From assembly GCA_903837595.1 (NCBI GenBank), contig CAILVI010000188.1, positions 1 through 34,687 of the forward strand: a stretch of 34,687 nt of DNA, given 5' to 3'. Within the stretch, counting starts at the first letter, position 1. The number at the start of each line of letters is the position of its first letter. The notes under the pieces are model-generated. The model had not been told where the DNA came from. It was given only the letters and a program-made list of their open reading frames with translations, and did no database searches. The DNA is from an uncultured Thiodictyon sp. (GTDB taxonomy: Bacteria; Pseudomonadota; Gammaproteobacteria; Chromatiales; Chromatiaceae). The position numbers were made by a program, and so were the translations under genes. Of this stretch, positions 8,540 to 16,049 are shown piece after piece.

Positions 8540-9604
8540 TCACACACCGGCGCCGGCCGGCTTGAGTGACGCCAGATCGATGACAAACCGATATTTCACG
8601 TCGCTCTTGAGCATCCGCTCATAGGCCTCGTCAACCTTCTGAATGGGGATGAGTTCGATGTCGGCGACGATGCCGTGCGCAGCGCAGAAGTCGAGCATCT
8701 CCTGGGTCTCGCGGATACCGCCGATCAGCGATCCGGCCAGCCGGCGACGCTTGAAGATCAGGTTGAAGACGGCCGGCGACGGATGTGGCGTCGCCGGTGC
8801 CCCGACCAGACACAGGGTCCCGTCGCGCTTGAGCAGTTCCAGATAGGCATCCAGATTATGCGGCGCGGCCACCGTGTCGAGGATAAAGTCGAAGCTACCG
8901 AGGTGCTGTGCCATTTCATCGGGGTGCTTCGAGATCACCACCTCAGCGGCACCCAGCCGATAGGCATCGGCCGTCTTGCCCGGGGAGTTGGTGAACAGCA
9001 CCACATGGGCACCGAAGGCATGGGCAAATTTCACCCCCATGTGGCCCAACCCGCCCAAGCCGACCACCCCGACCTTCTGGCCCTTGCCCACCTGCCATTG
9101 GCGCAGCGGCGAATAGGTGGTGATGCCGGCGCAGAGCAGCGGCGCGACCCCCGGCAGGTGCAGCCGATCCGATACCCGCAGCACAAAGCCCTGATCCACC
9201 ACGATCTGGTTGGAATACCCGCCGCAGGTCATCTTACCGGTATGCGCGTCTGGACTATTATAGGTCAGGGTGAAGGTCGGGCAATACTGTTCCAGGCCCT
9301 CCCGACAGTCGGGACAGGTTCCGCATGAATCGACCAGGCAGCCCACGCCAACCAGATCGCCCGCCTTGAAAGCATTGACATCGCCGCCGACATGGGTTAC
9401 CCGACCGACGATCTCATGCCCCGGCACCACCGGATAGACGGTGTTCTGCCATTCGTTGCGGACGATGTGCAGGTCGGAATGACACACACCACAGTAGAGG
9501 ATTTCGATCTGCACGTCGCGGGGGCTGGCCGCACGCCGCTCGAAGTGAAAAGGGGCCAGCGGCGTGGTGGCGCCCTGGGCCGCATAACCAAGCGTTTTAG
9601 TCAT
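8540..9604 (-). CDS. Zinc-dependent NAD(P) alcohol dehydrogenase (YahK/CAD-like MDR family)
   Basis: This 354-aa enzyme of the medium-chain dehydrogenase superfamily should reduce aldehydes to alcohols, or the reverse, in the cytosol. Catalytic zinc ligands are visible in YCGVCHSD (Cys38 or Cys41) and GHE (His63-Glu64). The structural zinc site is the four-cysteine loop at 94, 97, 100 and 108. The nucleotide-binding loop is GLGGLG at about residues 182-187. The first residues and the size fit the YahK/AdhA/cinnamyl-alcohol dehydrogenase branch, which usually prefers NADPH. The start codon lies within the last codons of the fbp gene (8-base overlap), so the two are probably translationally coupled. 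A metabolic link between them is not obvious. Confidence 0.92.
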   Translation of the reverse strand: MTKTLGYAAQGATTPLAPFHFERRAASPRDVQIEILYCGVCHSDLHIVRNEWQNTVYPVVPGHEIVGRVTHVGGDVNAFKAGDLVGVGCLVDSCGTCPDCREGLEQYCPTFTLTYNSPDAHTGKMTCGGYSNQIVVDQGFVLRVSDRLHLPGVAPLLCAGITTYSPLRQWQVGKGQKVGVVGLGGLGHMGVKFAHAFGAHVVLFTNSPGKTADAYRLGAAEVVISKHPDEMAQHLGSFDFILDTVAAPHNLDAYLELLKRDGTLCLVGAPATPHPSPAVFNLIFKRRRLAGSLIGGIRETQEMLDFCAAHGIVADIELIPIQKVDEAYERMLKSDVKYRFVIDLASLKPAGAGV

Positions 9605-11579
9605 CGAGTCGGTGCTCCTTGATCAACCCCTCGCGGTAGGCATGCAACAGCGCATGCAATTCGTCGATTTGTTCCTGGATTCCGCGGCCACGATCGGTAT
9701 CGCCGATGAGCATGCGCCGCGGATACGTGTGAATCACCTCGATCTCGGTGTCGATATCGAGCTCCTCCGACACCGCCTTTTCAGTCGACTCGAATGGCTG
9801 GTGGGCCGCCAGCAGCAGATACCGCGAATTGGAGATCAGCGTGTAGCCGGCAATGCCGGTCTCCTTTTGGTAGGCACGCGAGAAGCCGCCGTCGATCACG
9901 ATCAGCTTGCCGTTGGCCTTGATCGGTCGCTCACCCTTCACCACCTTGACCGGCACATGGCCGTTGATGATACAGCCGTGGTCCGGGTCGAGGCCGAATT
10001 CGGTAAGAATCTTGCGGGCGCTGTCTTCGTTGTCGCGCAAGGAATAATACGGGTTGCGCCGCTCGGCGTGCGTTGCCTTATCGGTGAGAAAATAGCGCTC
10101 AAAGGTGGCCATCTTCTCCTTACCAAAGAGCGGCGACTGGGGCGCGCACCACAGGAACCACATCACATCCATGCCGTACTGCTTCTGCGCCGGGTTATCG
10201 ATTGCGAAATAGCCTTGCCGGGAGAGCCGATCGACCCGGTCGAGAAAGGCCCGGCCGGTAAATGACTCGCCGTCGACATTGAAGGCGCGGAACTCACCGT
10301 CGTCGTTCATGGCGACGCAGCCGTGATACAGCAGATTGCCGTCATGGACCAGATACAGGCTGCCCTTGGCAAAGAGAAAGCGGGTGTGTTGCTGAAGCTT
10401 GCGGCTATTGACAAAGGACTGCCGCAATTTCTCGACCACCGCGTGCTCTTCGGGCGTCAAGGCATCGGGGTTGGCCGGATCGCTCGTCGGAAACTGCGTG
10501 TCGAGCAATGGGTGCTCCACCCCGTCGAGCGTCATCACGCCGCGCGCATAATCGACCTTATCGAGTAACAGGCGGTCATCCATCAGATAGTGCGGACGAC
10601 GCTTGATCACCTGACTCTCCAGTTTGAACTGGATGATGGCGATCGCCTTCTGCATCTGCGCCAGCAGGCGGATTTCCTGACTGGTGAAGTTGTGGTCCTT
10701 GGGCAGTTTGGGACCAAACAATGCGCAGGGATCGTCGCGGTAGGCTTCAAGCGCGAATGAGGCCAAGGGCAACATGCTGATGCCGTAACCGTTCTCCAGC
10801 GTCTCCATGTTGCCGTAGCGCAGGCAGAAGCGGATCACGTTGGCGATGCAGGCATCGCTGCCGGCCGCCGCGCCCATCCACAGGATATCGTGATTGCCCC
10901 ACTGGATGTCGACCTGGTGGTATTGCATCAGCGAATCGAGAATGATGTGGGCGCCCGGGCCACGATCATAAATGTCGCCGATGATATGCAGCCTGGCCAC
11001 CGCAAGGCGCTGAATCAGTTCGGCCAGCGCGATGATGAAGGTCAGGGTACTGCCGGTGGCGACGATGGTGTCGATCTGACTCTGGTAGTAGGCCGCCTTG
11101 GACGCGACGCCCTCCTGGTCGTACAGCAGTTCTTCCATGGTCTCAGCCAGGTGACTGTGCAAAAAGTTGCGCACCGTGGAGCGGCGGTACTTGCCGGCGA
11201 GGCTGCGGCAAAACTTCACCAGGCGGATCAGGGTGAGGCGACTCCACTCGTCCTTATCGGCGACGGAGCCCAGCATCAGGGGCGCTTTCAGTTCGGGATA
11301 GTAGATCAAGGTGGCCAGATTGCGCCGTTCGGGCTTGGTCATCGAGTCACCGAACATGCCGTCGATCTTGCGCCAGATCGACCCCGCGCCATTGCGCACG
11401 ACATGCTCAAAGGCCTCGTGCTCGCCATGCACGTCGGAGAGAAAATGCTCGGCCCCCTTGGGCAGCTGCAACAGGGCCGTCAGGTTGATGATGGCCGTGG
11501 ATGCCGCCTGGATCGACGGATATTTCTCCGCCAGAAGGTTCAGGTATTTTAGCGAGATATCTGGGACTGGCTGGGACAT
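9597..11579 (-). CDS. fbp: Fructose-1,6-bisphosphatase class III
   Basis: This enzyme hydrolyses fructose-1,6-bisphosphate to fructose-6-phosphate, the irreversible step of gluconeogenesis and of the Calvin cycle. The 660-aa product is not the usual class I or II type. It carries the metallophosphatase motifs of class III: SDVHGEHEAF near residues 48-57, GDIYDRG at 201-207, GNHDILW at 228-234 and INGHVPVK towards the C-terminus. The length matches that class (about 640-670 aa). I chose the ATG at 11579, close to where the conserved sequence starts (SLKYLNLLAEKYPSI). An ATG at 11609 with AGGT upstream is a real alternative. The class III enzyme is best known from Firmicutes, so its presence in a gammaproteobacterium is notable. 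Confidence 0.93.
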   Translation of the reverse strand: MSQPVPDISLKYLNLLAEKYPSIQAASTAIINLTALLQLPKGAEHFLSDVHGEHEAFEHVVRNGAGSIWRKIDGMFGDSMTKPERRNLATLIYYPELKAPLMLGSVADKDEWSRLTLIRLVKFCRSLAGKYRRSTVRNFLHSHLAETMEELLYDQEGVASKAAYYQSQIDTIVATGSTLTFIIALAELIQRLAVARLHIIGDIYDRGPGAHIILDSLMQYHQVDIQWGNHDILWMGAAAGSDACIANVIRFCLRYGNMETLENGYGISMLPLASFALEAYRDDPCALFGPKLPKDHNFTSQEIRLLAQMQKAIAIIQFKLESQVIKRRPHYLMDDRLLLDKVDYARGVMTLDGVEHPLLDTQFPTSDPANPDALTPEEHAVVEKLRQSFVNSRKLQQHTRFLFAKGSLYLVHDGNLLYHGCVAMNDDGEFRAFNVDGESFTGRAFLDRVDRLSRQGYFAIDNPAQKQYGMDVMWFLWCAPQSPLFGKEKMATFERYFLTDKATHAERRNPYYSLRDNEDSARKILTEFGLDPDHGCIINGHVPVKVVKGERPIKANGKLIVIDGGFSRAYQKETGIAGYTLISNSRYLLLAAHQPFESTEKAVSEELDIDTEIEVIHTYPRRMLIGDTDRGRGIQEQIDELHALLHAYREGLIKEHRLDD

Positions 11580-11912
11580 GGGATGTTGGCGCTCACTGAC
11601 GTTTGGCATGGACGAGGTACCTGGCACCCTATTTTCACCGCCGCGGGGCCTGGGAGCCAGCGCAACTGCTCCCGGCCAGGGTCCGTAGGGTGAACAAGCA
11701 CAGCGCAGTCCAGCAACAACTGCGCGGGGCATAGTGGATTCGCCCAGCGCCCCGTGGGAGCGGCCGTCAGCCGCGACGAGGCCTCGCCGGTTACCGGGGC
11801 CTTGATCACAAGACCGGCCACGGAAACGTCCACCTCGGGTGAGTAAGGCGCGCGGCACGGAGCTGCACGGGCCGGACTAGCAGGCGCGCCTCACCCACCT
11901 GCCGCGATGCTT
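11580..11912. other. Intergenic region upstream of fbp
   Basis: This region of about 330 bases has no supported gene. It contains a GTGGGAGCGGCCGTCAGCCG motif near 11755-11774, related to the motif at about 5030, which looks like a dispersed REP-like element. The promoter of the fbp-adh transcript should also lie here. Confidence 0.35.
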
Positions 11913-12401
11913 TCACGCATCCGTCGCTCCCGCTGCCAGACGTAATGCCCTCAGGACCAATTGGCGCTCCGCCATGATCCAGTGCAGTTCATGGATAGGT
12001 ATCATGCATACCTGCCATGAAGAGTAGGCGCAGTCGCGAATCTCATGCTCCGCGAGCGGCGCGGTGGCTGCGGGTGAGTCGTATAATTGCTCAAGTCGCA
12101 AATCAGTCTGCGCCAATCGCCAGAGACAGTCTGCGTAGGTGGCGCCTTGTGTGGCCAGCAGATAGGCTTCATATTCTATCGCTGAGTGACGCAGTGCCTG
12201 ACGAAAAGGCTCGCGGGCGTCGCGAAATTCAGTGCAATTCCCCTCTTGATCCACTGGGGGCGTGCCAAATGCATCTTGACGATTGCCGGGCTCCGCCAGA
12301 TAGCGCAAGCAGAGCGCGCGATGGGGGCACCCACCGCCATGACAAAGGCAAATATCGTACCCAGTCGGTTGGTAGGCCAGGAAATCGGGAATCGTCATCA
12401 T
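11913..12401 (-). CDS. Hypothetical cysteine-containing protein (162 aa)
   Basis: This soluble protein of 162 residues has a cysteine/histidine cluster near the N-terminus (CLCHGGGCPHRALCLRYL, residues about 18-35) that could bind a metal. A long, mostly helical remainder holds scattered cysteines. I do not recognise the family. The cluster resembles the short zinc motifs found in phage and mobile-element proteins, but that is only a resemblance. Two adjacent ATGs (12401 and 12398) could start it; no clear ribosome site separates them. The gene sits between the fbp promoter region and the decayed TIR gene, all on the minus strand. The uninterrupted frame and normal amino-acid composition support it as real. 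Confidence 0.55.
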   Translation of the reverse strand: MMTIPDFLAYQPTGYDICLCHGGGCPHRALCLRYLAEPGNRQDAFGTPPVDQEGNCTEFRDAREPFRQALRHSAIEYEAYLLATQGATYADCLWRLAQTDLRLEQLYDSPAATAPLAEHEIRDCAYSSWQVCMIPIHELHWIMAERQLVLRALRLAAGATDA

Positions 12402-12488
12402 GCCGGAGGGACTCGTGCTATCGACTGGTTCTCAAACTCCACTATAGCAGGCGAAACCGCTATCGCGTTCCGCCCTACGCGAATTCCG

Positions 12489-13009
12489 TCACAGTGCCGG
12501 ATGACGCAGCCGGTAGGCATCCAGGATCGGTTCCGCGATCCGTTCGGCCTTTGGGCTTGATCCCGACGCCCACGGCCGGCCAGCCGGGGATCTCGGTGTC
12601 GTCCAGATGGACCGGTATGACGGCATCCTCTGCGCGGCGCGTCAGTAGGATACCGCGGATCGTCTCCCACTCCATGGCGCACCAGGGCTTGGCGTAGTGC
12701 TCCGAGAAGAAGGGCACAACAAGCTCGGCCTCCTGGTAGAACGCCTGAAGCTTCAGGTCGCCGCCGCTGCCGAGCAGCCGGGCCTCCTACCACGCGTCGC
12801 AGAAAACCCGGTGGCGTCCGAGGACTTCGGCAAGACGCTCGACCACTTCCAGCACAAAGCCCCGATGCTCGCCAGGGAACGACACCGCAACGGCAAAGGG
12901 TGCATCGGCTGCCGCCGGCTCGCGCGCCCACTCCGGCAACCGCGTCGGCTCCAGCCCGTCGAGCAGTTCGAGCACCTCGACATCGGCGTAATCGGGCGGC
13001 TTGGGACAC
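12489..13009 (-). pseudogene. TIR-domain protein, broken by two frameshifts and one stop
   Basis: A start GTG at 13009 has a perfect AGGAGG five bases upstream. After repair the product is a TIR-domain protein of about 170 residues. TIR domains in bacteria cleave NAD+ or related nucleotides, often in anti-phage defence. Recognisable pieces are FAVAVSFPGEHRGFV (first strand), VVPFFSEHYAKPWCAMEWE with the expected catalytic glutamate in WCAMEW, and VIPVHLDDTEIPG. Three lesions are visible. One is an extra base at codon 4 (frame jumps to PPDYADVEVLELL). Another is a TAG at 12787-12789 where the family has Tyr (DAW-stop-EARLLG). The last is a frameshift near 12560, after which the other frame gives AERIAEPILDAYRLRHPAL and a stop. 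The gene should be inactive unless these are sequencing errors. Confidence 0.75.
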
Positions 13010-13076
13010 CCCGACCTCCTGTCGACCGGCGGGGTCGGCGCGAAGGGCAAGCGAAAGCATGGGCGAGATCGCACTG

Positions 13077-13095
13077 TACGCAATGAGCGTATACT
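13077..13095 (+). promoter_or_regulatory. Promoter/operator of the NadS-type antitoxin operon
   Basis: A -10 box TATACT (13090-13095) lies seven bases before the toxin-remnant start codon. It overlaps an inverted repeat TACGC-aatga-GCGTA (13077-13091). Such palindromes over the promoter are the usual target of autoregulating antitoxins. The -35 region is poor, and the site lies between this operon and the divergent TIR gene. Confidence 0.5.
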
Positions 13096-13101
13096 GCGCC
13101 C

Positions 13102-13170
13102 GTGAAACTCGTCTTCTTTGAAACCCCGGTCTTCTCGCGCCTGCTCCCGGATTATCTGGATGACGGGTAA
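13102..13170 (+). pseudogene. RelE/HigB-type toxin reduced to its first 22 codons
   Basis: The GTG at 13102 opens a frame reading VKLVFFETPVFSRLLPDY and then LDDG before a stop. This is the N-terminal strand-helix of NadT/HigB-like mRNA interferases that normally have about 100-110 residues. About 80% of the toxin is missing. The antitoxin start codon falls inside the last toxin codons (13160), so a deletion seems to have removed the toxin body while keeping the promoter and the overlap that drives antitoxin translation. No catalytic residue of the toxin remains. Confidence 0.75.
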
Positions 13171-13492
13171 ACGCAATCTGTCCGCCGAGATCATGGATGG
13201 TGTGGGGGCGATGCAGGCGCAACGGGAGGGCAAGATCACCCTGCGCACGATCGAGGCGGAAGACCTGCCGCCGCTGCGGGTCGATGCAGCGCTGATTCGG
13301 GAGACCCGGGAGCGCCTGAATGTGTCGCGGGCGGTCTTCGCCCGCCGGCTGCGCGTGGCGACGCGCACCCTGGAGAATTGGGAGCAGGGGCGTGCAACGC
13401 CCAACGCACAGGCCGCGGCGCTGATCCTGATGGTGCGTCAGTACCCAGATACCTTCGATAAGCTCCGGTCGTTGGACAACGAGGCGGCATGA
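13160..13492 (+). CDS. NadS/HigA-type helix-turn-helix antitoxin
   Basis: This 110-aa DNA-binding antitoxin starts with ATG at 13160, inside the toxin remnant. The N-terminus (KRNLSAEIMDGVGAM) and the phrase EGKITLRTIEAEDLPPL are typical of the toxin-binding part. The C-terminal half is a Cro/C1-type helix-turn-helix, ALIRETRERLNVSRAVFARR followed by VATRTLENWEQGRATPNAQA. It should bind the operator upstream and repress its own transcription. The partner toxin is deleted, so it is an orphan. It may remain as a repressor or as an anti-addiction protein against related toxins. A decayed second copy of its helix-turn-helix is at about 27.98-28.06 kb. Confidence 0.88.
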   Translation: MTGKRNLSAEIMDGVGAMQAQREGKITLRTIEAEDLPPLRVDAALIRETRERLNVSRAVFARRLRVATRTLENWEQGRATPNAQAAALILMVRQYPDTFDKLRSLDNEAA

Positions 13493-13549
13493 CGCCAAGG
13501 TCTGGAAGTAATAGGGAAGAGATCACGTTTTATTCTCCGCCCATCGATA

Positions 13550-14780
13550 TCACCATTCTTGACGACTAAACGTGGTCCGTCCCTGATTACGCGCCCACAT
13601 TCCGAGTTCTTTTACATAGTCGATCACTTTATCCAGAAGATATTTCTGTATATGTCCGACGGATAGAGTATTTTGCTTCTTTTCCAGTTCACCCTGAACT
13701 TCGGCGCCCGTGGTGCGCCACGTTGGCTCCAGGCAGTATACATCGCCATTCTTAATCTCGATAAGAATATCCGGCTTCAAGTTCCCGCCCGTCAGTTGCT
13801 TTTCGGGGGTAACTTGGCAAGCAATGTTCTCGGCATCCAGTATTTCATTAATAGCCTTGGCTGAGGTATGATGAATTATTGCTCGGGTCGTCAAGAAACT
13901 TTAGGACTCTATCAATAGCTACCTGCTTTTCCGTGCCCTGCGTAAGCGTTGATACCGTGAGATTCAGGTCTTTGTTGTTATCGCCTCCAACAAGTATCCA
14001 TACGTGAGGTATCACTTTTTCCTTCAAGATATCTTTATATGTACCATTGATTTCCGCTGACTTGACTTCAAGCCTAAAATAGAACTCTGCTATAGTTTGA
14101 GAGTCATGTATTAGTGGCGCTGCTATTTCGCTTGTCAGTCCAAACGTTTCAAGAGATTGCCCGGGCGCCAAGTTCCTTGTAGTTAGATCTGAAATCTCGT
14201 AATAAACATCTCTTGGAACACCCGCAAAAGCGAATACCCCTTTTGTTATGACATCTACAATGCTATTTCGGCCGATTTCCCATCCGGCTTCTGAAAGGGT
14301 CTTTGCAGTGCCTTCGTCTGTAATCGGCTAAGCTATTACGACTCGCCCCTCTTCTTCCCTGAAAAGCATCCTCAAACTTTCAAAAAACTCCTTTGCTTCA
14401 TCGAGCGTAATCCGAAAATTATCCCTATCGTATAGAACATATACCGACACCCTAGAAGGGTTCAATAGTTGCCGCCCTCTTATGTAATCGCACAGCTGAT
14501 TTAGCGCGAGATCTTTATCAATCGGGTGAATATTAATTCCTTCAAAAAAATGGCCTAGCGTCTTAAAGAACGTGATCTTCCCCGATCCGGACTTTCCAAG
14601 AAAAAGCTCGAATCGCCGCAATCCTCCATCCCTAACTTGGCGCACCAACGTTTCAATCCTAGCTGTAGCACTGTCTATTCTTTGAACTAGCTGAGAAATA
14701 GCTGCACCTGTGTTCTTGGCTTCTCGTTCGAGCGCTTCAAATCGTTTTGGGAGTCTCAGTGTTGGAAAATCACTTTGCAT
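13550..14780 (-). pseudogene. AAA/ABC-type ATPase of about 410 residues, broken in AT-richer DNA
   Basis: Three pieces make one gene. The first (14780-14328) holds a Walker A motif FLGKSGSGKITFF and stops at a TAG after RVVIA. The family-like continuation PITDEGTAKTLSEAGWEIG lies in the same frame directly after it, so TGG (Trp) to TAG is the likely mutation. The second piece runs to 13848. There, near 13890, the frame shifts to the third piece (RAIIHHTSAKAINEILDAEN ... DILIEIKNGDVYCLEPTWRT), which stops at 13550. The Walker A Thr/Ser is Ile, a further sign of decay. The last part resembles a nuclease-like or ligand-binding domain, but I cannot name it. The region is clearly lower in GC than its neighbours, suggesting acquisition from elsewhere. 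It follows the HigA gene on the same strand. A TTG at 14894 is an alternative, weaker start. Confidence 0.7.
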
Positions 14781-14886
14781 ATGTTTTTGCACATTGATTG
14801 GGAGTTCCGGGGACACGGAACATACATCAGGGTCAGCGCCCTTGTTGTCGGAGCCCTTATCGTCGCTTCTTGTCGTGGCCAGTTTT

Positions 14887-15204
14887 TCAGGCAATAGCTT
14901 GAATCCGTTTCTTCTCGATGACGGTCAAGAGCCGCAGCGCCGGGTCACCGGGGCGCTTGACGCCTCGCTCCCAGTCCGAGACGAGGTTCTTGCTGACGTT
15001 GAGGTAGCGGGCAAAGACTGGCTGAGAGAGATGCTCACGCTCGCGCAGCGCCCGGATGGCCCCGGGCGAGAGGGATTCGACCGGTGTCAGGCATGAGTCG
15101 TCGAACTCGCGCATGGTCTGATTGTCGATGGCGCCCACCTCGTGGATGGCCTCCATGGTTTCGTGGATTGAGGCCAGCGCGTCGCTACGGTACTGCTTCG
15201 TCAT
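14887..15204 (-). CDS. higA: HigA-type antitoxin, helix-turn-helix
   Basis: This 105-aa protein starts with the ATG at 15204. The reading MTKQYRSDALASIHETMEAI is the usual HigA N-terminus, followed by MREFDDSCLTPVESLSPGAI and a helix-turn-helix (REHLSQPVFARYLNVSKNLV, then SDWERGVKRPGDPALRLLTV). It should repress its own operon and neutralise a HigB-type RNase. The start codon overlaps the end of the decayed HigB fragment, the normal HigB-HigA arrangement, but the toxin is no longer functional. The antitoxin itself looks complete, so it is an orphan kept without its toxin. A frame reaching 15231 adds nine residues with no family support. Confidence 0.88.
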   Translation of the reverse strand: MTKQYRSDALASIHETMEAIHEVGAIDNQTMREFDDSCLTPVESLSPGAIRALREREHLSQPVFARYLNVSKNLVSDWERGVKRPGDPALRLLTVIEKKRIQAIA

Positions 15205-15337
15205 CGTCGTCAACCTCCGAAAAGTGGTCATTCCGGATCAGCGCCGCGAGTTGCTCATCCAGACCTTGTTCCGCTCGATGGACCGCATCGCGTAGCGCTG
15301 CATCCCGGATGTTCTGCTTGCGCATGAAGCGCTCGAA
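15185..15337 (-). pseudogene. Internally deleted HigB toxin fragment
   Basis: In a frame different from the DUF5615 gene that overlaps it, this stretch reads FERFMRKQNIRDAALRDAV and HRAEQGL, the first conserved block of HigB/RelE toxins. It then continues directly into DEQLAALIRNDHFSEVDDDD, which resembles the last residues of HigB. The catalytic middle is missing. Its stop codon (15185-15187) lies within the first codons of higA, as expected for a HigBA operon. It has no start of its own, because its 5' end is joined to the DUF5615 gene. Confidence 0.65.
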
Positions 15338-15546
15338 CCCGAATGCAGGAGGCGCTGGCGAAAGACCAACTCGCCGAAATCTTTGTCCGAGGTCAGGAGC
15401 AGCGCCCGCTCGGAGTCTGCCAGGCGCAGAACCCGTTCGTCGTCGATTCCGGGATCCAGCTCGCGCACGTAGGTGACCACGTGGCCGGCATCACGCAACG
15501 CCGAGACGATCGCCGCGTCCACGTTCTCGTCGGCAACCAGATTCAC
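15238..15546 (-). CDS. DUF5615 PIN-like toxin with a foreign C-terminus
   Basis: This is the toxin half of a DUF433/DUF5615 toxin-antitoxin pair. The first 70 residues (VNLVADENVDAAIVSALRDA, VRELDPGIDDERVLRLA, then ERALLLTSDKDFGELVF) are the acidic PIN-like core predicted to act as a ribonuclease. From about residue 71 on, the sequence is not DUF5615-like. The DNA is an out-of-frame HigB fragment (15185-15337), giving a random-looking tail SSASCASRTSGMQRYAM. A deletion appears to have joined the two toxins and removed about 45 native residues, so activity is doubtful. The GTG start at 15546 is nine bases after the DUF433 stop codon. Confidence 0.75.
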   Translation of the reverse strand: MNLVADENVDAAIVSALRDAGHVVTYVRELDPGIDDERVLRLADSERALLLTSDKDFGELVFRQRLLHSGSSASCASRTSGMQRYAMRSIERNKVWMSNSRR

Positions 15547-15555
15547 AGCCGTTAC

Positions 15556-15789
15556 CTAGGCGGCGATCTGGTGCGGACAAATGCGGTCTCCGTGGAGCGT
15601 CTCGGCGGCAAATTGCAGGACCGCGCGAACATCCGCGGGAGTGAGCCGCGGATTCGCCTCCAAGATCTGCGTCTCGGACTCCCCGGCCGCCAGCCGCTCC
15701 AAGATGGACTCGACCGTGACCCGCGTGCCCGCGACCACAGACTTGCCCATCATCACCTTAGGATCGCAGGAAACTCTATCGTTGCTCAT
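15556..15789 (-). CDS. DUF433 antitoxin
   Basis: This 77-aa protein of the DUF433 family has a winged-helix-like fold and is the usual antitoxin of DUF5615 PIN-like toxins. Typical stretches are SCDPKVMMGKSVVAGTRVTV and ESILERLAAGESETQILEAN, followed by LTPADVRAVLQFAAE. The ATG at 15789 has GAGGGG seven bases upstream, which is a strong ribosome site. The protein looks intact even though the partner toxin directly downstream is chimeric. It should still bind its own promoter region. The 260 bases upstream, between this gene and the aceE remnant, show no gene. Confidence 0.88.
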   Translation of the reverse strand: MSNDRVSCDPKVMMGKSVVAGTRVTVESILERLAAGESETQILEANPRLTPADVRAVLQFAAETLHGDRICPHQIAA

Positions 15790-16049
15790 CGGTTGCCCCT
15801 CACCAGTCGGATCGACAAGCCTATGATAGCTGAGCGCCGGGTGAAAATGGGGCCGCGAAAAGCGAGGATCGAGGTCAGCGCCGGGGGCAGGTCGAGGTCA
15901 GCCCGGGGAGCAGAACCTGCACCATTTGCCTGCTAAGCCGCGGGCATGGCGAGGTCATTCGGATACCTCAGGGACAGACCACGGTTCCCCGATTTCGCGA
16001 CGACCAATCGGTGCGGACGACGCGTCGGCCGGGGACGCCTGAAGGCGTA

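Noticed and set aside
12398-13498. A 366-codon minus-strand frame across the TIR gene and the antitoxin
   Set aside because: It begins at the GTG with the good ribosome site only in its middle; the sequence is Arg/Gly-rich noise. The real TIR signal is in a neighbouring frame after an indel.
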